A stretch of DNA of 64,000 bases from Dermatemys mawii (taxonomy: Eukaryota > Chordata > Testudines > Dermatemydidae). Location of the stretch: positions 16,975,327 to 17,039,326 of the forward strand of contig ML677358.1 in the NCBI GenBank assembly GCA_007922305.1. The letters are read 5' to 3'. Positions 36,062 through 47,344 of the stretch are shown one piece after another. The notes beneath the pieces are model-generated. The model saw only the letters and a list, made by a program, of their open reading frames with translations. It did not search any database and was not told the origin of the DNA. The number at the start of each line of letters is the position of its first letter. Within the stretch, counting starts at the first letter, position 1. Position numbers and translations under genes: made by a program.

Positions 36062-36174
36062 GGGAGATTTTCAAAGGACAGGCTGGGAAAATCAAAGGCG
36101 CACAAGGGAGATGGGCTGTGGGTGCCACTGAGTTTGAATGGGATTCAGGCACCTAGCTGCCCTGAAAACCTCCC
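36062..36174. repeat. Fold-back repeat (GATTTTCAAAGG type)
   Basis: Starts GGGAGATTTTCAAAGGACAG and ends GCTGCCCTGAAAACCTCCC, with a central GGTGCCACTGAGTTTGAATG. Same family as 10.66 and 27.38 kb. Confidence 0.5.
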
Positions 36175-36284
36175 GCTTAAACCATTATGATGACTAGGCA
36201 GTTGCACACTTTGTTGCTTCTATAGGTTGAGCTTATTGGATACGCTAAGGGGGCCATGCTCTCAGCTCCCTATGTGCCACTTTC

Positions 36285-36505
36285 CCAGCCCCCTGTCTTT
36301 CAGGGATTCTCTGCAATTCTCCCCCTTCCCAGGGACTGTGTTTGCACTCTTCCTCACCATTCCAGGGGCTCTGTTTGCCCTCCCCATTCCTGGGTCCCCC
36401 ATTCTCCTATGCCGGCGCACGCCCATTCTCTCCCCTGTTCTCCGTGCCAGGGCTTCTGTGTCTCCCCCTCCGATGCCAGACACTCTGAATGTTCCCCCAT
36501 TCCTA
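36285..36505. repeat. Degenerate pyrimidine-rich minisatellite
   Basis: Repeated words of the form CCCCATTCC, CCAGGGNCTNTGTNTGC (for example CCAGGGACTGTGTTTGC and CCAGGGGCTCTGTTTGCC) recur at roughly 35-50 base spacing. They produce 96- and 143-codon frames full of Pro, Ser and Leu on the plus strand and an 82-codon frame opposite. These are composition artefacts. Confidence 0.5.
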
Positions 36506-38838
36506 GACACAAACTTCTCCTCTTTTTCAGGGTGTCAGCATTTTAAGCTCAGTTGTAATACGGGCAGAACTAAAATGAGAGGTATTGTTGGGCTGAAATG
36601 CGCTAATTTGTGCCATCAACCAGTTCTCTGGTCAGTAGACAATTACAGAGGCAGCTGAAGCTGTCTCTATGCTAACTACATGCCAGCAGCTCTGTGAGTG
36701 TGTCCCCCCATCCTCCTCTTCTCTCCCCCAACCCCCAGTTATTTTAACCCAGATCAGTAGAGTTGTGCTCATCGATGTCTACAATGTAACTTGAGATTTT
36801 GGAGTTGATCGGCTGCAGCAAGTTTTTCATATTCTGTCCCAACAGAGGAATGCTGTCAAGTTGCACAAGCAGGCCTTGCGCACTCTGCCAATCGTTCTAT
36901 TCTGTATGTTCCTAGCCCAGCTGGCAAACCCGAGTGTGAATAGAGAAAGATGGACTGAAGCAATGGCCTCGCTCTTGATCTAACTCCATTCACTGCACTA
37001 GGATCCGGAATGAATCTAGTCCAGTCGTTCTGAGTGGTGTGGTTAAAACAGAAAGTGAATTATGACTGGAGTTGAAGACTTGACCCTTGCACAGGGCAGG
37101 GACCCAATCCTGCACTGAGACCTCATTGTCAAGGATCCATCAAAATTATTTGTGCCTAGTAATAGGGGAGAGCCCTAGGAGGGGATTACATAGGTAAGGA
37201 CCTCATGTGAGTGCTGACAACTGTGCTTGTTTCAGCTGATAAACTATAAACCCATTTGTCCTTGGACACATCCCTTCTCTGCCCAGGCTCTGATATCCTG
37301 AGCAATGCAGCGTAATAATGCACATTATTATTGGGGCTTGAGACCTATAAATGCTCAGAGCAGAGGAGTATGCCCAATGCGTAAACTTACGTTTCCATTC
37401 CTTCACGTTTGCACTGAAGCCCATGGATTTTCAGGATCAATGCCCGCAGGTCAGATTTTTACCGTTGTTCAGGGCTCAGCTTCAGCAGCCTCTGGGCTGT
37501 TGGGTAACAAAACGTTTGCATCCCTCATCAGCTTGAGCTGACTACAATAGCAACTTGATTTCAAGAGGAAAAAATACAATTCAAAAAGATACTTTTGAAC
37601 AATTGTTGGGATTCATGGTATAGAAATCCAATAGAAAGATGGGCAGATTGTACCAGCGGCAATGCAAAGTAAAGGACCCACGCTATGGGAGAAAGGTCAA
37701 GGTAGAACACAACTGTTTAAAAATATGGAATACAAAGAAGATTGTCATCTTAAAGGAAGCACCTGCCACTGAACTGAAAAGCATTGAGTTAATTTCAATT
37801 TTAGTAGTCACAAACAAGATTCTAAAAGTCAGGCAAAACCTCACTTACTGTAGCATGATGGTTAAGTATCAGTAAGTGGTTGCTAGCTAGGTATGTGCAG
37901 TAAATATTAATGAAGTGAAATTGCAGACTTTAAAAAAAGAGCGTCTCCCTCTTGAGGACTATCTTCGAAAAAGGCACACTTGAAATGTGTTTTTATAGTG
38001 TGTAGTGTAGCTTTGTAAATAGTCTCTTTCCTGACATAGATGCAGGATTCGTCATTTCCACAGAGGCCAGTCAGAAAAGTGAATGTTAAAGTTCCTTGGT
38101 GTTTTCTTTTAAAAAAATCTACCATGCAGAAAGTTTGTGACTAGCTTAAAGAAAAACAATAGGGGCTAGGAGGGAAGATAAAAGTGAGAGCCTTGTGGTG
38201 TAGAATTTAATTTGATTTCAAATACCCCATAAAGCCATGAACATCAGGGGGGTGAGACTGTTCATGAAATTGTGATTTTATGAAGATTTTCTAAAATGAA
38301 GCAGTTCGCTGTACTGCTGAATTCAGTTTAATAAAAGTTCAGTGTCCTTTCCGTTAAGCAGAAATAATGTTTAAGTAAAACATTTGTTATATCATGAGAA
38401 CCCAGTTCCTCTAAAAGCCAAATAATTGATGACAGTAGCTGAAAAACAGCGAACCCTTTATACAATTTCAGTGATTGTATCTGCCGAAAGCCACCAAATT
38501 GCTTTCTGTGGCAATTAATAATCACTTTAATGGCTTTGCATATTTATGCATATATAAAAATAAGAACTAAAGCGCAGAGTAAGGATATAATGTTGGTTCA
38601 TGAACTTCATTGCAGAACAGTAACTAAGTGTTCTAATTACAGCATTGTGATTCTTTGTGAGTAGAGATAGATGGAACACAACCAAAAAAGTATGAAGTAG
38701 AGAACATGAATGTCAAGGGCTTTATCTTCCATGAATATTTGAAATGGCACATAACCGTTTCAAATGAGGTATACGGTTGTGTGTGATTTGTTGTGGTACT
38801 ATGTAACTTGTAACTCCAGTGGCAGTGTGTGGGGACAC
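36506..38838. other. Unannotated DNA
   Basis: About 2.3 kb with nothing recognised; small frames only. Confidence 0.35.
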
Positions 38839-38985
38839 AGGTTCAAATCCCCTGGAAGTCTTAGGGGTGGCTGGTAATATTTTCCTTAAAATCAGTCAAT
38901 TTTTCAGAAATTATTGGGTGACATTCTCTGGCCTGGGTTGTGCAGAAATTGTCCTTTCTAGCCTCTGAAATTTGGGAATCAGATT
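38839..38985 (+). mobile_element. SINE-like element with CR1-type tail
   Basis: GGTTCAAATCC at 38840-38850 matches the pol III B box well. About 90 bases on, TGACATTCTCTGGCCTGGGT, TGTGCAGAAATTGTCC and TTTCTAGCCTCTGAAAT resemble the 3' part of a CR1 subfamily. A tRNA-derived SINE riding on a CR1 tail would fit. There is no A box that I can place with confidence. Confidence 0.5.
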
Positions 38986-38989
38986 TCTG

Positions 38990-39090
38990 GGCCAAAATCA
39001 ACTCTGCTACACTCATATAAATCTGAAGTAATGCCATTAAGTCAATGGCTCAGATTTATACCAGATAACGATCTGGTCCATAGTGGATTT
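38990..39090. repeat. Palindromic MITE-like repeat
   Basis: CTGGGCCAAAATCAACTCTG and, facing it, CCAGATAACGATCTGGTCC, around AGTCAATGGCTCAGATTTAT. Same type as 10.86 kb. Confidence 0.4.
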
Positions 39091-41049
39091 ACTCTGCACT
39101 TGCAGAGATGTAACTGGGAGCTTTGCGGAGGGGTTTCTTTTAACCTGTGCAATAATTGCTGACTCTAATCATGTTTTTTCTTATAACCATTGTGCATTAC
39201 AAAATGTTCTCGCTTTGTTTTTACTTGACCTTTCCTATTGGTTAAAAATCGATAGGCTTTAATGCATTTATTAAATAACAAGGTTTCTTGAGGATTAACA
39301 TGCGGTGCCCAATGCTATTATTGACAGAGGGAGGGGAAAAGAGGAGAGAGGAATTTTTGGCAGAGCTGAGAGTGGGACAGGGTGGGATAGTATACTACTT
39401 TGCCAGTGACACATTATTGCTGTATCTGCTAATCAGACACTCTGAGAGACTGCTGCTTCCTTTTGCTTCTTTGCTTCAAAAGACGAAACTAGCTCGTATC
39501 TACGCTTATAGAAAAAAACCTGCCTTTTGTAGTACTTTCGTTGGACTCCTACTGTACTTGACATCCGACGGATGGGAACTGATGGGACTTCGAACACAGC
39601 TGGATAGCATTTGAGCATCAAAGAAATCCAAATGCTTAGTATGAGCCATCTCAGGGGATGCCATGCAGACCTTCGTGCCAGACTACCACATTCCGATTCC
39701 AGCAGTGACAGAGAATAAGACATGGCTAAACCCAGAGGATTCTGGAGATTCTGAAGATTGTAGCACCCTTAAAAATGGAGGCTCTCATTTAAAAGTATTG
39801 CTGTAGGAACTGGCAATTGAAATCATAAAAACAAAATTCTGCTCTTTTTTTTTTAAAGTGATCCTTTGAGATAAGATTTACCCATCCCAGTTTCTGCAGA
39901 GGGAATTTGTGTTCTGTGACCCAAATGAATATTTATTAGTTAAGCAAAATTTTTTGTCTCTTCTCCCCAATCTTCCAAACTGTCATATCAGCAAATTCTG
40001 CATCTTAAATTTATCTTTTCTTCCTCTTTAGTGCCTTGTGCCATCTGTGATCAGCTGAATTTGCATGCAAATCCCCTTTCACATTCATGGTGCTTGGCTT
40101 CCTAAGTTCATTCATTATGTTATACTGATATTGGATTGATGGTCTGGTCTAGTGCAAAACAAACAAATGTACTCATCAGGGCTATCAGATCTTGTAAAGA
40201 AGTGTGCTGGATTAGTGCAGAACTTCTTCCCTAGATGCTGTAGCTTTAATTCTGTGGCGGGCATCCTTATCTAATGATTGCTTCAGGACCACAGAAAGAG
40301 TCAATTTAATAAAAGTTCAAGGTCTACTGGCTGGATAACCTTACTGAAACAGTGCTAATAGTGATTACCTGTCGTCACTGCATTCATAATATACAGAAAG
40401 AACTTTCCATATTTACAAACTTTGGCTCTGGGGTAATTTTATTCACAGTTATCTTGTAAATGGTCCTACTTACCTTCAGGTTGTTTGACTCTCCCGGTGC
40501 CCATATTGACCTATGCAAATATCATTATAGCATGATCAGGGTATGGATGTCAAAATCTCTGCCATGGTGGAGACTTTGTATTAAAAGGCTTGTCTATGTT
40601 TGTCTCTTTGTCCTCCCCATGGTGAGATGTCAGCTTATCTGTGAAGCATCCTCTAGCGATCATCCCAAACGGACTGTCTCCAAGATCCAATTCCAGTTGT
40701 CTTAGACCAATTATAATGCACATCAGTGAAACAGAGGGGAAAAAACAATAATGCAATAAAAGGTTGAAGATATTTACACTAGCCTGGGCTGATAAGAAAA
40801 GCTCAGCTAAGCAGGCTAACAGCTTCAGCTGCGGACTATATGGAAGAATTCTTTCAGATTCCTGAAAATAGTAAGTTGTAGAACAGACTTTGATTCGATC
40901 AAGAAAGGTCTGTCGCTTTCATCACAGAGTGTCATTTATTCAAAAGTAGTGAGTGTAAGTAGAGCTTTTTTTTCTTTTATAGCTCTGCTTCACTTGTCAG
41001 CTTATGCTAAGCCAAGGCTTCTTCGTTTTCAAACATACACTGACATTTA
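39091..41049. other. Unannotated DNA
   Basis: No recognised gene or transposon. At 39288-39614 a plus-strand frame of 108 codons is somewhat hydrophobic but shows no signal peptide or domain pattern, and the minus strand has a comparable 96-codon frame. Confidence 0.35.
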
Positions 41050-41242
41050 CGGCCTGATTTTTTTTTTCTTTTTTGCATACCCCGGTGCAATTTGTATGTG
41101 GAACACCTCACAGTCATGCACATGGGTAGATCTATGTTTGGGCCGATCTGGGACTATCCCTGCTTTGCATGCACATGTGAGGTGCACATTCTTGGCATGC
41201 AATTGCATGTGCACAAATCTGATGATGGAAACTCAGGCCAAT
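41050..41242. repeat. Fold-back repeat
   Basis: Ends GGCCTGATTTTTTTTTTC and GGAAACTCAGGCC face each other. Inside, CACCTCACAGTCATGCACAT pairs with TGCATGCACATGTGAGGTGC. Non-coding palindromic dispersed repeat. Confidence 0.5.
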
Positions 41243-42391
41243 AAGCATCACAACAGCCTCTGAAACCAGTTTTAGAGCATTCTCATTAGGTTCTTCCTCT
41301 TTCCCCAGAAGAAACAAATATAAGTCAATTTCCTCTCTAAGGGGCCTATCCAAGCCCTACTGATTTCAGCAGGAGCTCAATTGAACCCTGAGTGCCTGCC
41401 ATTGCATGCCTACCTTTCAACGCTTAATGATTCCAAATGGCAATTTAAGATGAGTCTTTTGTTAACGTGTTATTGAATCCTCCCTTATGGACTAACAGCC
41501 AGGAAAACCTGCATCCCTCTAACTTTTGCATCCGGATACCATTATCTGTCATACATTCATTTTACTACTTTTATTTTTATGTGTATGTGAATGAGAGAGA
41601 CGTACTGCCTTGCATGTTTTAAGTCAATGGGCTTATTATGCCCCTGATGTTGGGTAATGTGCTTTTGGGATAAACTCTGCTGCAACATAGTAAAGCTAGA
41701 ATTCATATGCGTACTGCTTTCTTTTCTGCATATGACAGTGCTAACACAATGCCGTCTTGATGTGTCAACATGCATTTTGAATTGTCACGTATTAGAAATG
41801 ATTTGTAAAGGAGCAATGTCAAATCAGACTGATCAACTTCAGTGTTTTAATGCTAAATTATTTATGATTTTCAGCTGCCATTAAGGAACAATACTTGGAG
41901 TAGTTTAAAAATAAAGATATGCCATCGAAAAACAATCTTTTATATTTCATATGCTAAGCAGCATTTAAAAGAAAATTAACAGCATTTTTACCTTTTGAGT
42001 ACACAATCAGTTGTCTAAACCACAATAAGAGGGGAGATATATTCATAGGAAGCTGGATTAAGTGATTATTTTCTCCTTAAACAGTAAAATGTTGTATGCC
42101 AAAATGTGTGAATGTATTCCTTTCTGGGGGTACGTGACTTTCTTTTTATCCTCAAGTTGTTTAGTTGTTTTTGCTTGTGCAATTAGGGATCATTTATGTT
42201 TTCGCTATTTTTAATGCCAGTTTAAAAAAAGTGATGTTTTAAACTATGGTTAGGTGGTTAGAAGGAGGTCGATTTTTAGCTTAGCTAAATGAAAACTAAA
42301 AAGGCTGGTTAAGAGGCTATACCTATTTAAAGGGAGGAAGAGAAACTTAAGCACAATAAATAGGAGTATCATTGGTGTGTTGTGATTTAGA
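41243..42391. other. Unannotated DNA
   Basis: Nothing recognised. Confidence 0.3.
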
Positions 42392-42580
42392 GGCCATTCA
42401 CACACAGCTTGTGCACTGATTTAACTAAATTGACTTCCAGACCTGTTTAATCATTGCAGTCTTGGTAGCATGGACAATCTTAAGTCAGTTTGAACATTCG
42501 TGCACACACTTGCACTGATTTAACTAAATCGGTTTAAAATAACACCTTTAGTTACATCAGTGCAGCTTTGTGTGTGGACC
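42392..42580. mobile_element. MITE with GGCCATTCACACACA termini
   Basis: Starts GGCCATTCACACACAGCTTG and ends GCAGCTTTGTGTGTGGACC, inverted termini. GCACTGATTTAACTAAAT occurs on the left and again near 42513, and the right arm has TTAGTTACATCAGTGC. No target duplication remains and there is no coding capacity. Confidence 0.65.
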
Positions 42581-42791
42581 ATGTAAATGAGAGGGAAATT
42601 TTAGGTTGAATATGAGGAAAACCTTTCTCTTGTTGGCATCTACTAGGCTGTGAGATAATCTTCAAAGGGTAGTAGTGAAGGTGTCATTGCATGAGACGCT
42701 TAGAACTAAAGAGGAAAAAAATACCGGGAAAACTATAATAGGGAATATTCCAGCGTAATGGGGCTTCAGTCTCTACTGACATTGTGTTCCT

Positions 42792-43185
42792 CAGGGCTGG
42801 CTCTAGGCACCAGCATAGGAAGCACATGCCTGGGGTGGCATATTTGAAGGGGCAGCATTCCTGCCATTCTTGAGGCGGCACACGTCCCCCCCCCCCTTTT
42901 GCTTCAACAGTTTCCCCCCACCCCTGCCCCAGCTCACCTCCGCCTCTGCCAGCTCTGCTGAGCGCACTGCCGCTGCTCCATTTCTCTCTTCTCCCTCCCA
43001 GGCTTCCTTGAGTGGGAGGGGTAGGAGGGGAAATGTGGCATGCCCATGGGAGGAGGCGGGACCGGGGATTTGGGGAAGAGGTTGGAATGGGGCGGGGAAG
43101 AGGCGGGGTCAGGGGAGTGCGAGGAGAAAAAGGAAGGGCAAACATTTTTTTGCTTGGAGGGGCAAAAAACTTGGAGCCGGCCCTG
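42792..43185. mobile_element. hAT-like MITE (GGCTGGCTC/GAGCCGGCC family), perfect 8-bp TSD
   Basis: GTGTTCCT occurs at 42784-42791 and exactly again at 43186-43193. Termini CAGGGCTGGCTCTAGGCACC and CTTGGAGCCGGCCCTG. GGCACC / TGCCTGGGGTGGCA words near the left recur in the copy at 56.17 kb. The GC-rich interior creates overlapping frames of 99-153 codons on both strands that should not be called genes. The perfect TSD suggests a relatively young insertion. Confidence 0.93.
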
Positions 43186-43193
43186 GTGTTCCT

Positions 43194-45415
43194 CCTGTGT
43201 TCTCAGTCTGGCAAGGAGTCAGTCCATGAGACACATGTTTGGCACCTCATTCTCCACTGTCCTGCTACTCTGCTCCCTACTTGTTTTTTGCCTCACTGCA
43301 AAACAGCGTGAGGAGGCTGATGGCTGTGAAGGCTCCTTATCTTGTTCCTTCCCAGTTTGGTTGGTTACAGGCATCAGGGAACAGAAACAAAAGCAGCTGA
43401 GCAGTAGATCAAAGAGGCATTGTCCTTTCTGCTCGGTCAGCATATTTCCTTCTAGTTGAAGAGGTCCTGTGGCATTTGTTGGATGTCTGCAGAATTCTGA
43501 AGGCTTTTATCTTCTTTGCTTGCCACCTTTCTGGAAATACTCTTCTCCTATTCATCCTCTTTAAGGGTCTCTGTAAAGGGGAGAAACCTCCCGCCATGTC
43601 CTGTCTTCACTCTTGCATTCAGGTGATTCATTTTTTTCATTCTTGCAGTATCCTGCCCCCATTCCTGCACTGTAATTTTTTGATCAGGTATGGCATCACA
43701 TGTGACCCTCTTGGGGAACTTACAGCATTTTCTCTCCTCTGAGGCAGAGTGAATGTTAATAGGATAAGTGGCCAAAAAACCCACTACGATATTCTTACCC
43801 ATATGAGAGCTCTGAATAAAGCAGTTTGTCCAGCTGTGACTTTATTCCACCCACCCCTGGTTTTTGTTGCTCAGATTCTTCTCAGTTTCCTTACTTGGTA
43901 TCCAGGTTGCCTTCCTTCAGCATCAGATTATGGTGAAAGGGGATTGATTCCTTGTCATGGTGATTTGCAGGGCTCTCTTTCTGTGTAGGTGCAAATACTT
44001 AAGGTACAGCCTCTCTTTAGAAAGAAGTGACTGCTTTGTGGTCTAGACCGACCAGTTTTGATGAATGAGCCACTAATTAATGCTGGGGGAATACCCTTGC
44101 CTTTCCAGCGTAACCTGAATATTTTATCCTTTGTGTAAGCCTCAGACTTGTGTAAATCACTAGTGCTGTCACTAACGTCACAGAATATTTCTTTTGAATG
44201 TTACTCCTCAGTGACATGTTTTCTCTGGGCAAATGTATGTCCCCACCCAGATAAAGCTTGGATAATATAAGAAATGTAACTACAGGCGAGGCAGCTGCAG
44301 ACTGAAAGGCTGAACTGTCCTAGGTGTGCCATTAAACATCCAGCCAAGTTTAAGAGGAGGCATACTCCCGCTATGTGAGATTATTCAGTGTGCATGATGA
44401 CTTCCCTGTAATGGTTTTTTTTTCCATCAATAGAGGTTGCCTTTTGAACCAGATCTTTCTGACTTGATATGGTGGGAGTTTTTCCTATGTGGATTTGTTG
44501 TTAGCTGTTAATTGAGCCAGTAGGTATCTGAGATCACCAGGTTAATTTGATGGAGAGTTCTGGGCCAGAATTATCATTGCTTGTATTCCCAGAAGGAAAC
44601 CAAGAGCTGTAGAGTTGTATGAGTGAGCAACTCTTACAGCATCTCCTCAGAGAGGTATGTTGCACATTGCTTGCCTCTGGTGTGCACCCACAGCACGTTG
44701 CAGTTGTGCTTGATGTACAGTAGTATGAGTGAAAATTCTGCAAATGGATCTCAGCACTTTAAAAATGTGTGTTAGAATTTAGGCTGACATGGGAGTGATG
44801 GATATTGGACACGTCTTAAGTAAAGATAGTAATGAACCCAAACTTCTACATGTCAACATACCACAGTTTTGAGTTTATTTGAACCTAGGTCTGAGCTTTG
44901 TGGTTGGGCTTGTCACTACTTAAAACGTAGTTTGATTAAAAAAACAAAATACCACAAACCAAACAAGGCAATCTGCTGTTAGGCGCTAGCTGGTCTATCC
45001 AGCCATTTGTCCTGGGTAAGGAAACCGTGATTAAAATAATAGTCTTTATAGAACAGGCTTTCAAAAGTCATCAGCGATTGCATTTGAAGTCCATACTTCA
45101 CAGATAAAGGGACTGCCAATTTGGACCAACAATAATGAAAACAGAATCCTTCGGGACTTCTGGGGTCAAGCAATACCGCTGTTGGCTCCTGATAGCTTGT
45201 TTGAAGTGAGAGCTTACACAGTACACATAGCATTGTTCCTTTTGAACAGTTGAATCCTAGAGGAAAATTAAATTTTCAAAAGATATTTTTCTTGTTTTGA
45301 TTTTTTCCCCATCAGCAAATATTTAGTGATAAAGCCCCTGAGCCCATTTGTATCACTGTTTTATCTCACAGATGGGGAGGGGGTGCAGGGGGTTGGGATA
45401 GGTGCCCAGAACTAA
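43194..45415. other. Unannotated DNA
   Basis: About 2.2 kb with no recognised repeat. Frames at 43.2-44.0 kb (62-88 codons) are unsupported. Confidence 0.35.
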
Positions 45416-45423
45416 GCCACTGG

Positions 45424-46430
45424 CAGTGGCAGATTTAGAGTTAATGGGCCCCTCCCTCAGGACCCAGCCAAGAAAAAGAACGTCCTCTCTTATCTCTCCC
45501 TTTTTCACTCTCTCTTTTCTTCATCCTCCTCCTATATTATAAGTCATGGGAAGTAAATGAAAATAAAGTGAGGTATCTTGATTGGGGTAGGAGTGTGGGG
45601 GTCGGGCTCTGGGAGGAAGTTTGGGTGTGGGCTCTGGGCTGGGGCAGGGGGTTGAGGTGCGGAAAGGGTGAAGAGTCGAACTCTGGGGGGAAGTTTGAGT
45701 GTAGGCTCTGGGCTGGGCAGGGGGTTGAGGTGCGGGAAGGGTGAAGGGTCGAACTCTGGGGGGAAGTTTGGATGTGGGCTCTGGGCTAGAGCAGGGGTTT
45801 GGGGTGCAGGAGGGGAGAAGTGGTTATCTCGGGTGGTGCAGCTCCCAAAGTGACTGGCACCTGCCCCCAGCAGTGGCTCCTAGGCAGGAGGGGACGGGAG
45901 GGGGTCTCTGCATGCTGCTGCCCCTGCAGCTCCCATTGGCCACAGTTCCCAGCCAATGGGAGCTGCGGAGTCGGTGCTCAGGGCGGGAGCAGTGCGCGGA
46001 GACACCTTCCCCTCATCCCCCTGGCGCTGCAGGGACATGCCGGCCGTTTCTGGGAGTGGCGCGGTATGGAAGGAGGCAAAGTGGGCAGGGAGCCGCCTTA
46101 GCCCTGCCGCTGCCACATCTCTGCGTGCCCCTTGGAAGGGAGGGGGTCAGCGGGTCTCTGTGTGTTGCCTGGGGCGGGAGCAGCACGTGGAGCTGCCTCC
46201 CTCCCACCGGGGGCACGCAGAGACTTGCCAGCAGCCGGCCGCTTCCAGGAGCGGCATGGGGCCATCGGCCACGGCTTGCAGGCAACCTGCCTGCCTGAGC
46301 CCTGCTGTGCTAACGACAGGGACTCGGGGGCAGGTTGTTGGATGAGATTTGTCCTGCGTTTTGGGGGCTTCTCCTGTCGTTGGGGGCCCTGGGCCACTGC
46401 TTGGTTTGTTTCATGGTAAATCCACTCCTG
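45424..46430. mobile_element. hAT-like non-autonomous transposon, about 1 kb
   Basis: Starts CAGTGGCAGATTTAGAG and ends GGTAAATCCACTCCTG, imperfect inverted termini. The flanks GCCACTGG (45416-45423) and ATCTCTGG (46431-46438) agree at five of eight positions, a decayed target duplication. The interior is very GC-rich with CTCCCATTGGCC and GCCAATGGGAGCTGC as an inverted pair (45929-45966). It holds many long frames (up to 185 codons) with no transposase motif, all caused by GC content and the tandem repeat inside. Confidence 0.75.
45607..45827. repeat. About 74-bp tandem repeat, three units, within the hAT element
   Basis: Units begin at 45607, 45681 and 45754 with CTCTGGG(A/G)GGAAGTTTG, then GTG(T)(A/G)GGCTCTGGGCTGG and GGGGTTGAGGTGCGG. 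The third is incomplete and drifts. Being purine-rich, it yields a Gly-rich open frame on the plus strand. Confidence 0.9.
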
Positions 46431-46438
46431 ATCTCTGG

Positions 46439-47084
46439 TGCTTGATTAATCTATATGTTCTCTGGCCGACATGTGAAATGGCGTTGGAATGAACCATACT
46501 GCTTATTTCATGGGCAAAAGCAAAACTCAAATATTATGCGAGTGGGAGCTACTGCGGGTTGATTCCTTACAGAAACCAAATAAAACAAATGGAATCGAGT
46601 TATGAATCCATGAACATTTGGACTTTACCATGAAAAAGCAGGTGAAGGTGAGGTCTTAGCTGAAGCATAGCACTGAAATCTCTGCTGTAAGATGTTGACT
46701 TCCTATCATTTTGATCAGATCCATGTGTCATCCTGCCTTATCTCCTCCCCCATTCCTGATGTGATGTGGGATTATGTGGAATCCATATGGTTCACATAGC
46801 AGCTTGCTGAAATGTACACGATCATGTAGTACATATTCAAATCTAGGCTGCACCTTTGGCTGGTCTCCACATGTCATTATTTTGGCAGCTTGCAGTGTGA
46901 GTACCAATTACTGTAACAAGGTAATTGAAAATGAGTTGAAAGCAGCTACGGTGAAAACAACATGAATTTCTATGGTACCTTTATCTTTGTAGGTGAAGCA
47001 GCTGTTTGCTAGGATTCAGTGTTCTCCCTCTTTCTGATGCTGTAATTAGAATAAAAATGTAGACGGGATATAGGCCCCAATCCG
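46439..47084. other. Unannotated DNA
   Basis: Nothing recognised. Confidence 0.3.
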
Positions 47085-47312
47085 GCAGGAGTCAGCCATA
47101 AACTCTCATACATCGAGGCATGAGCCAATCACTGACTAATGGGAGTTAGAAAGCAGCTTCTCCAATGGGCAGGTTATTCCGGAATTGTCCATTGTAGGGT
47201 TTTTTACACTTTTCTCTGAAGCATTTGCTACTGGCTTCTGTCAGAGAGAGGGTATAGGACTTGGCTGACCCCTAGGTCAGATCGTGTACAGCAATTGCTA
47301 TCTTCCCATGTA
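47085..47312 (+). mobile_element. LINE-type 3' tail (L2/CR1-like)
   Basis: GGCATGAGCCAATCACTGAC, GGGCAGGTTATTCCGGAATT, GAAGCATTTGCTACTGGCTT and TGACCCCTAGGTCAGATCG, then ACAGCAATTGCTATCTTCC, follow in order the tail of a dispersed amniote LINE or SINE. Decayed; no coding part remains. Confidence 0.5.
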
Positions 47313-47344
47313 GCCTTTTATTTTATTTAAAGTGAATTTAGTAA

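Noticed and set aside
36227..36658. 143-codon plus-strand frame rich in Pro and Ser
   Set aside because: It is produced by a degenerate pyrimidine-rich minisatellite; the opposite strand is open as well.
39288..39614. 108-codon plus-strand frame with hydrophobic stretches
   Set aside because: No signal peptide pattern, domain or splice site supports it, and a 96-codon frame lies opposite.
42684..43459. Overlapping frames of 99-153 codons on both strands
   Set aside because: They sit over a hAT MITE with a perfect target duplication and cross its boundaries.
45741..46298. 185-codon plus-strand open frame, the longest in the window
   Set aside because: It lies entirely inside a GC-rich hAT-like element and its tandem repeat. 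Comparable frames exist in other phases and on the minus strand, and no domain is visible.
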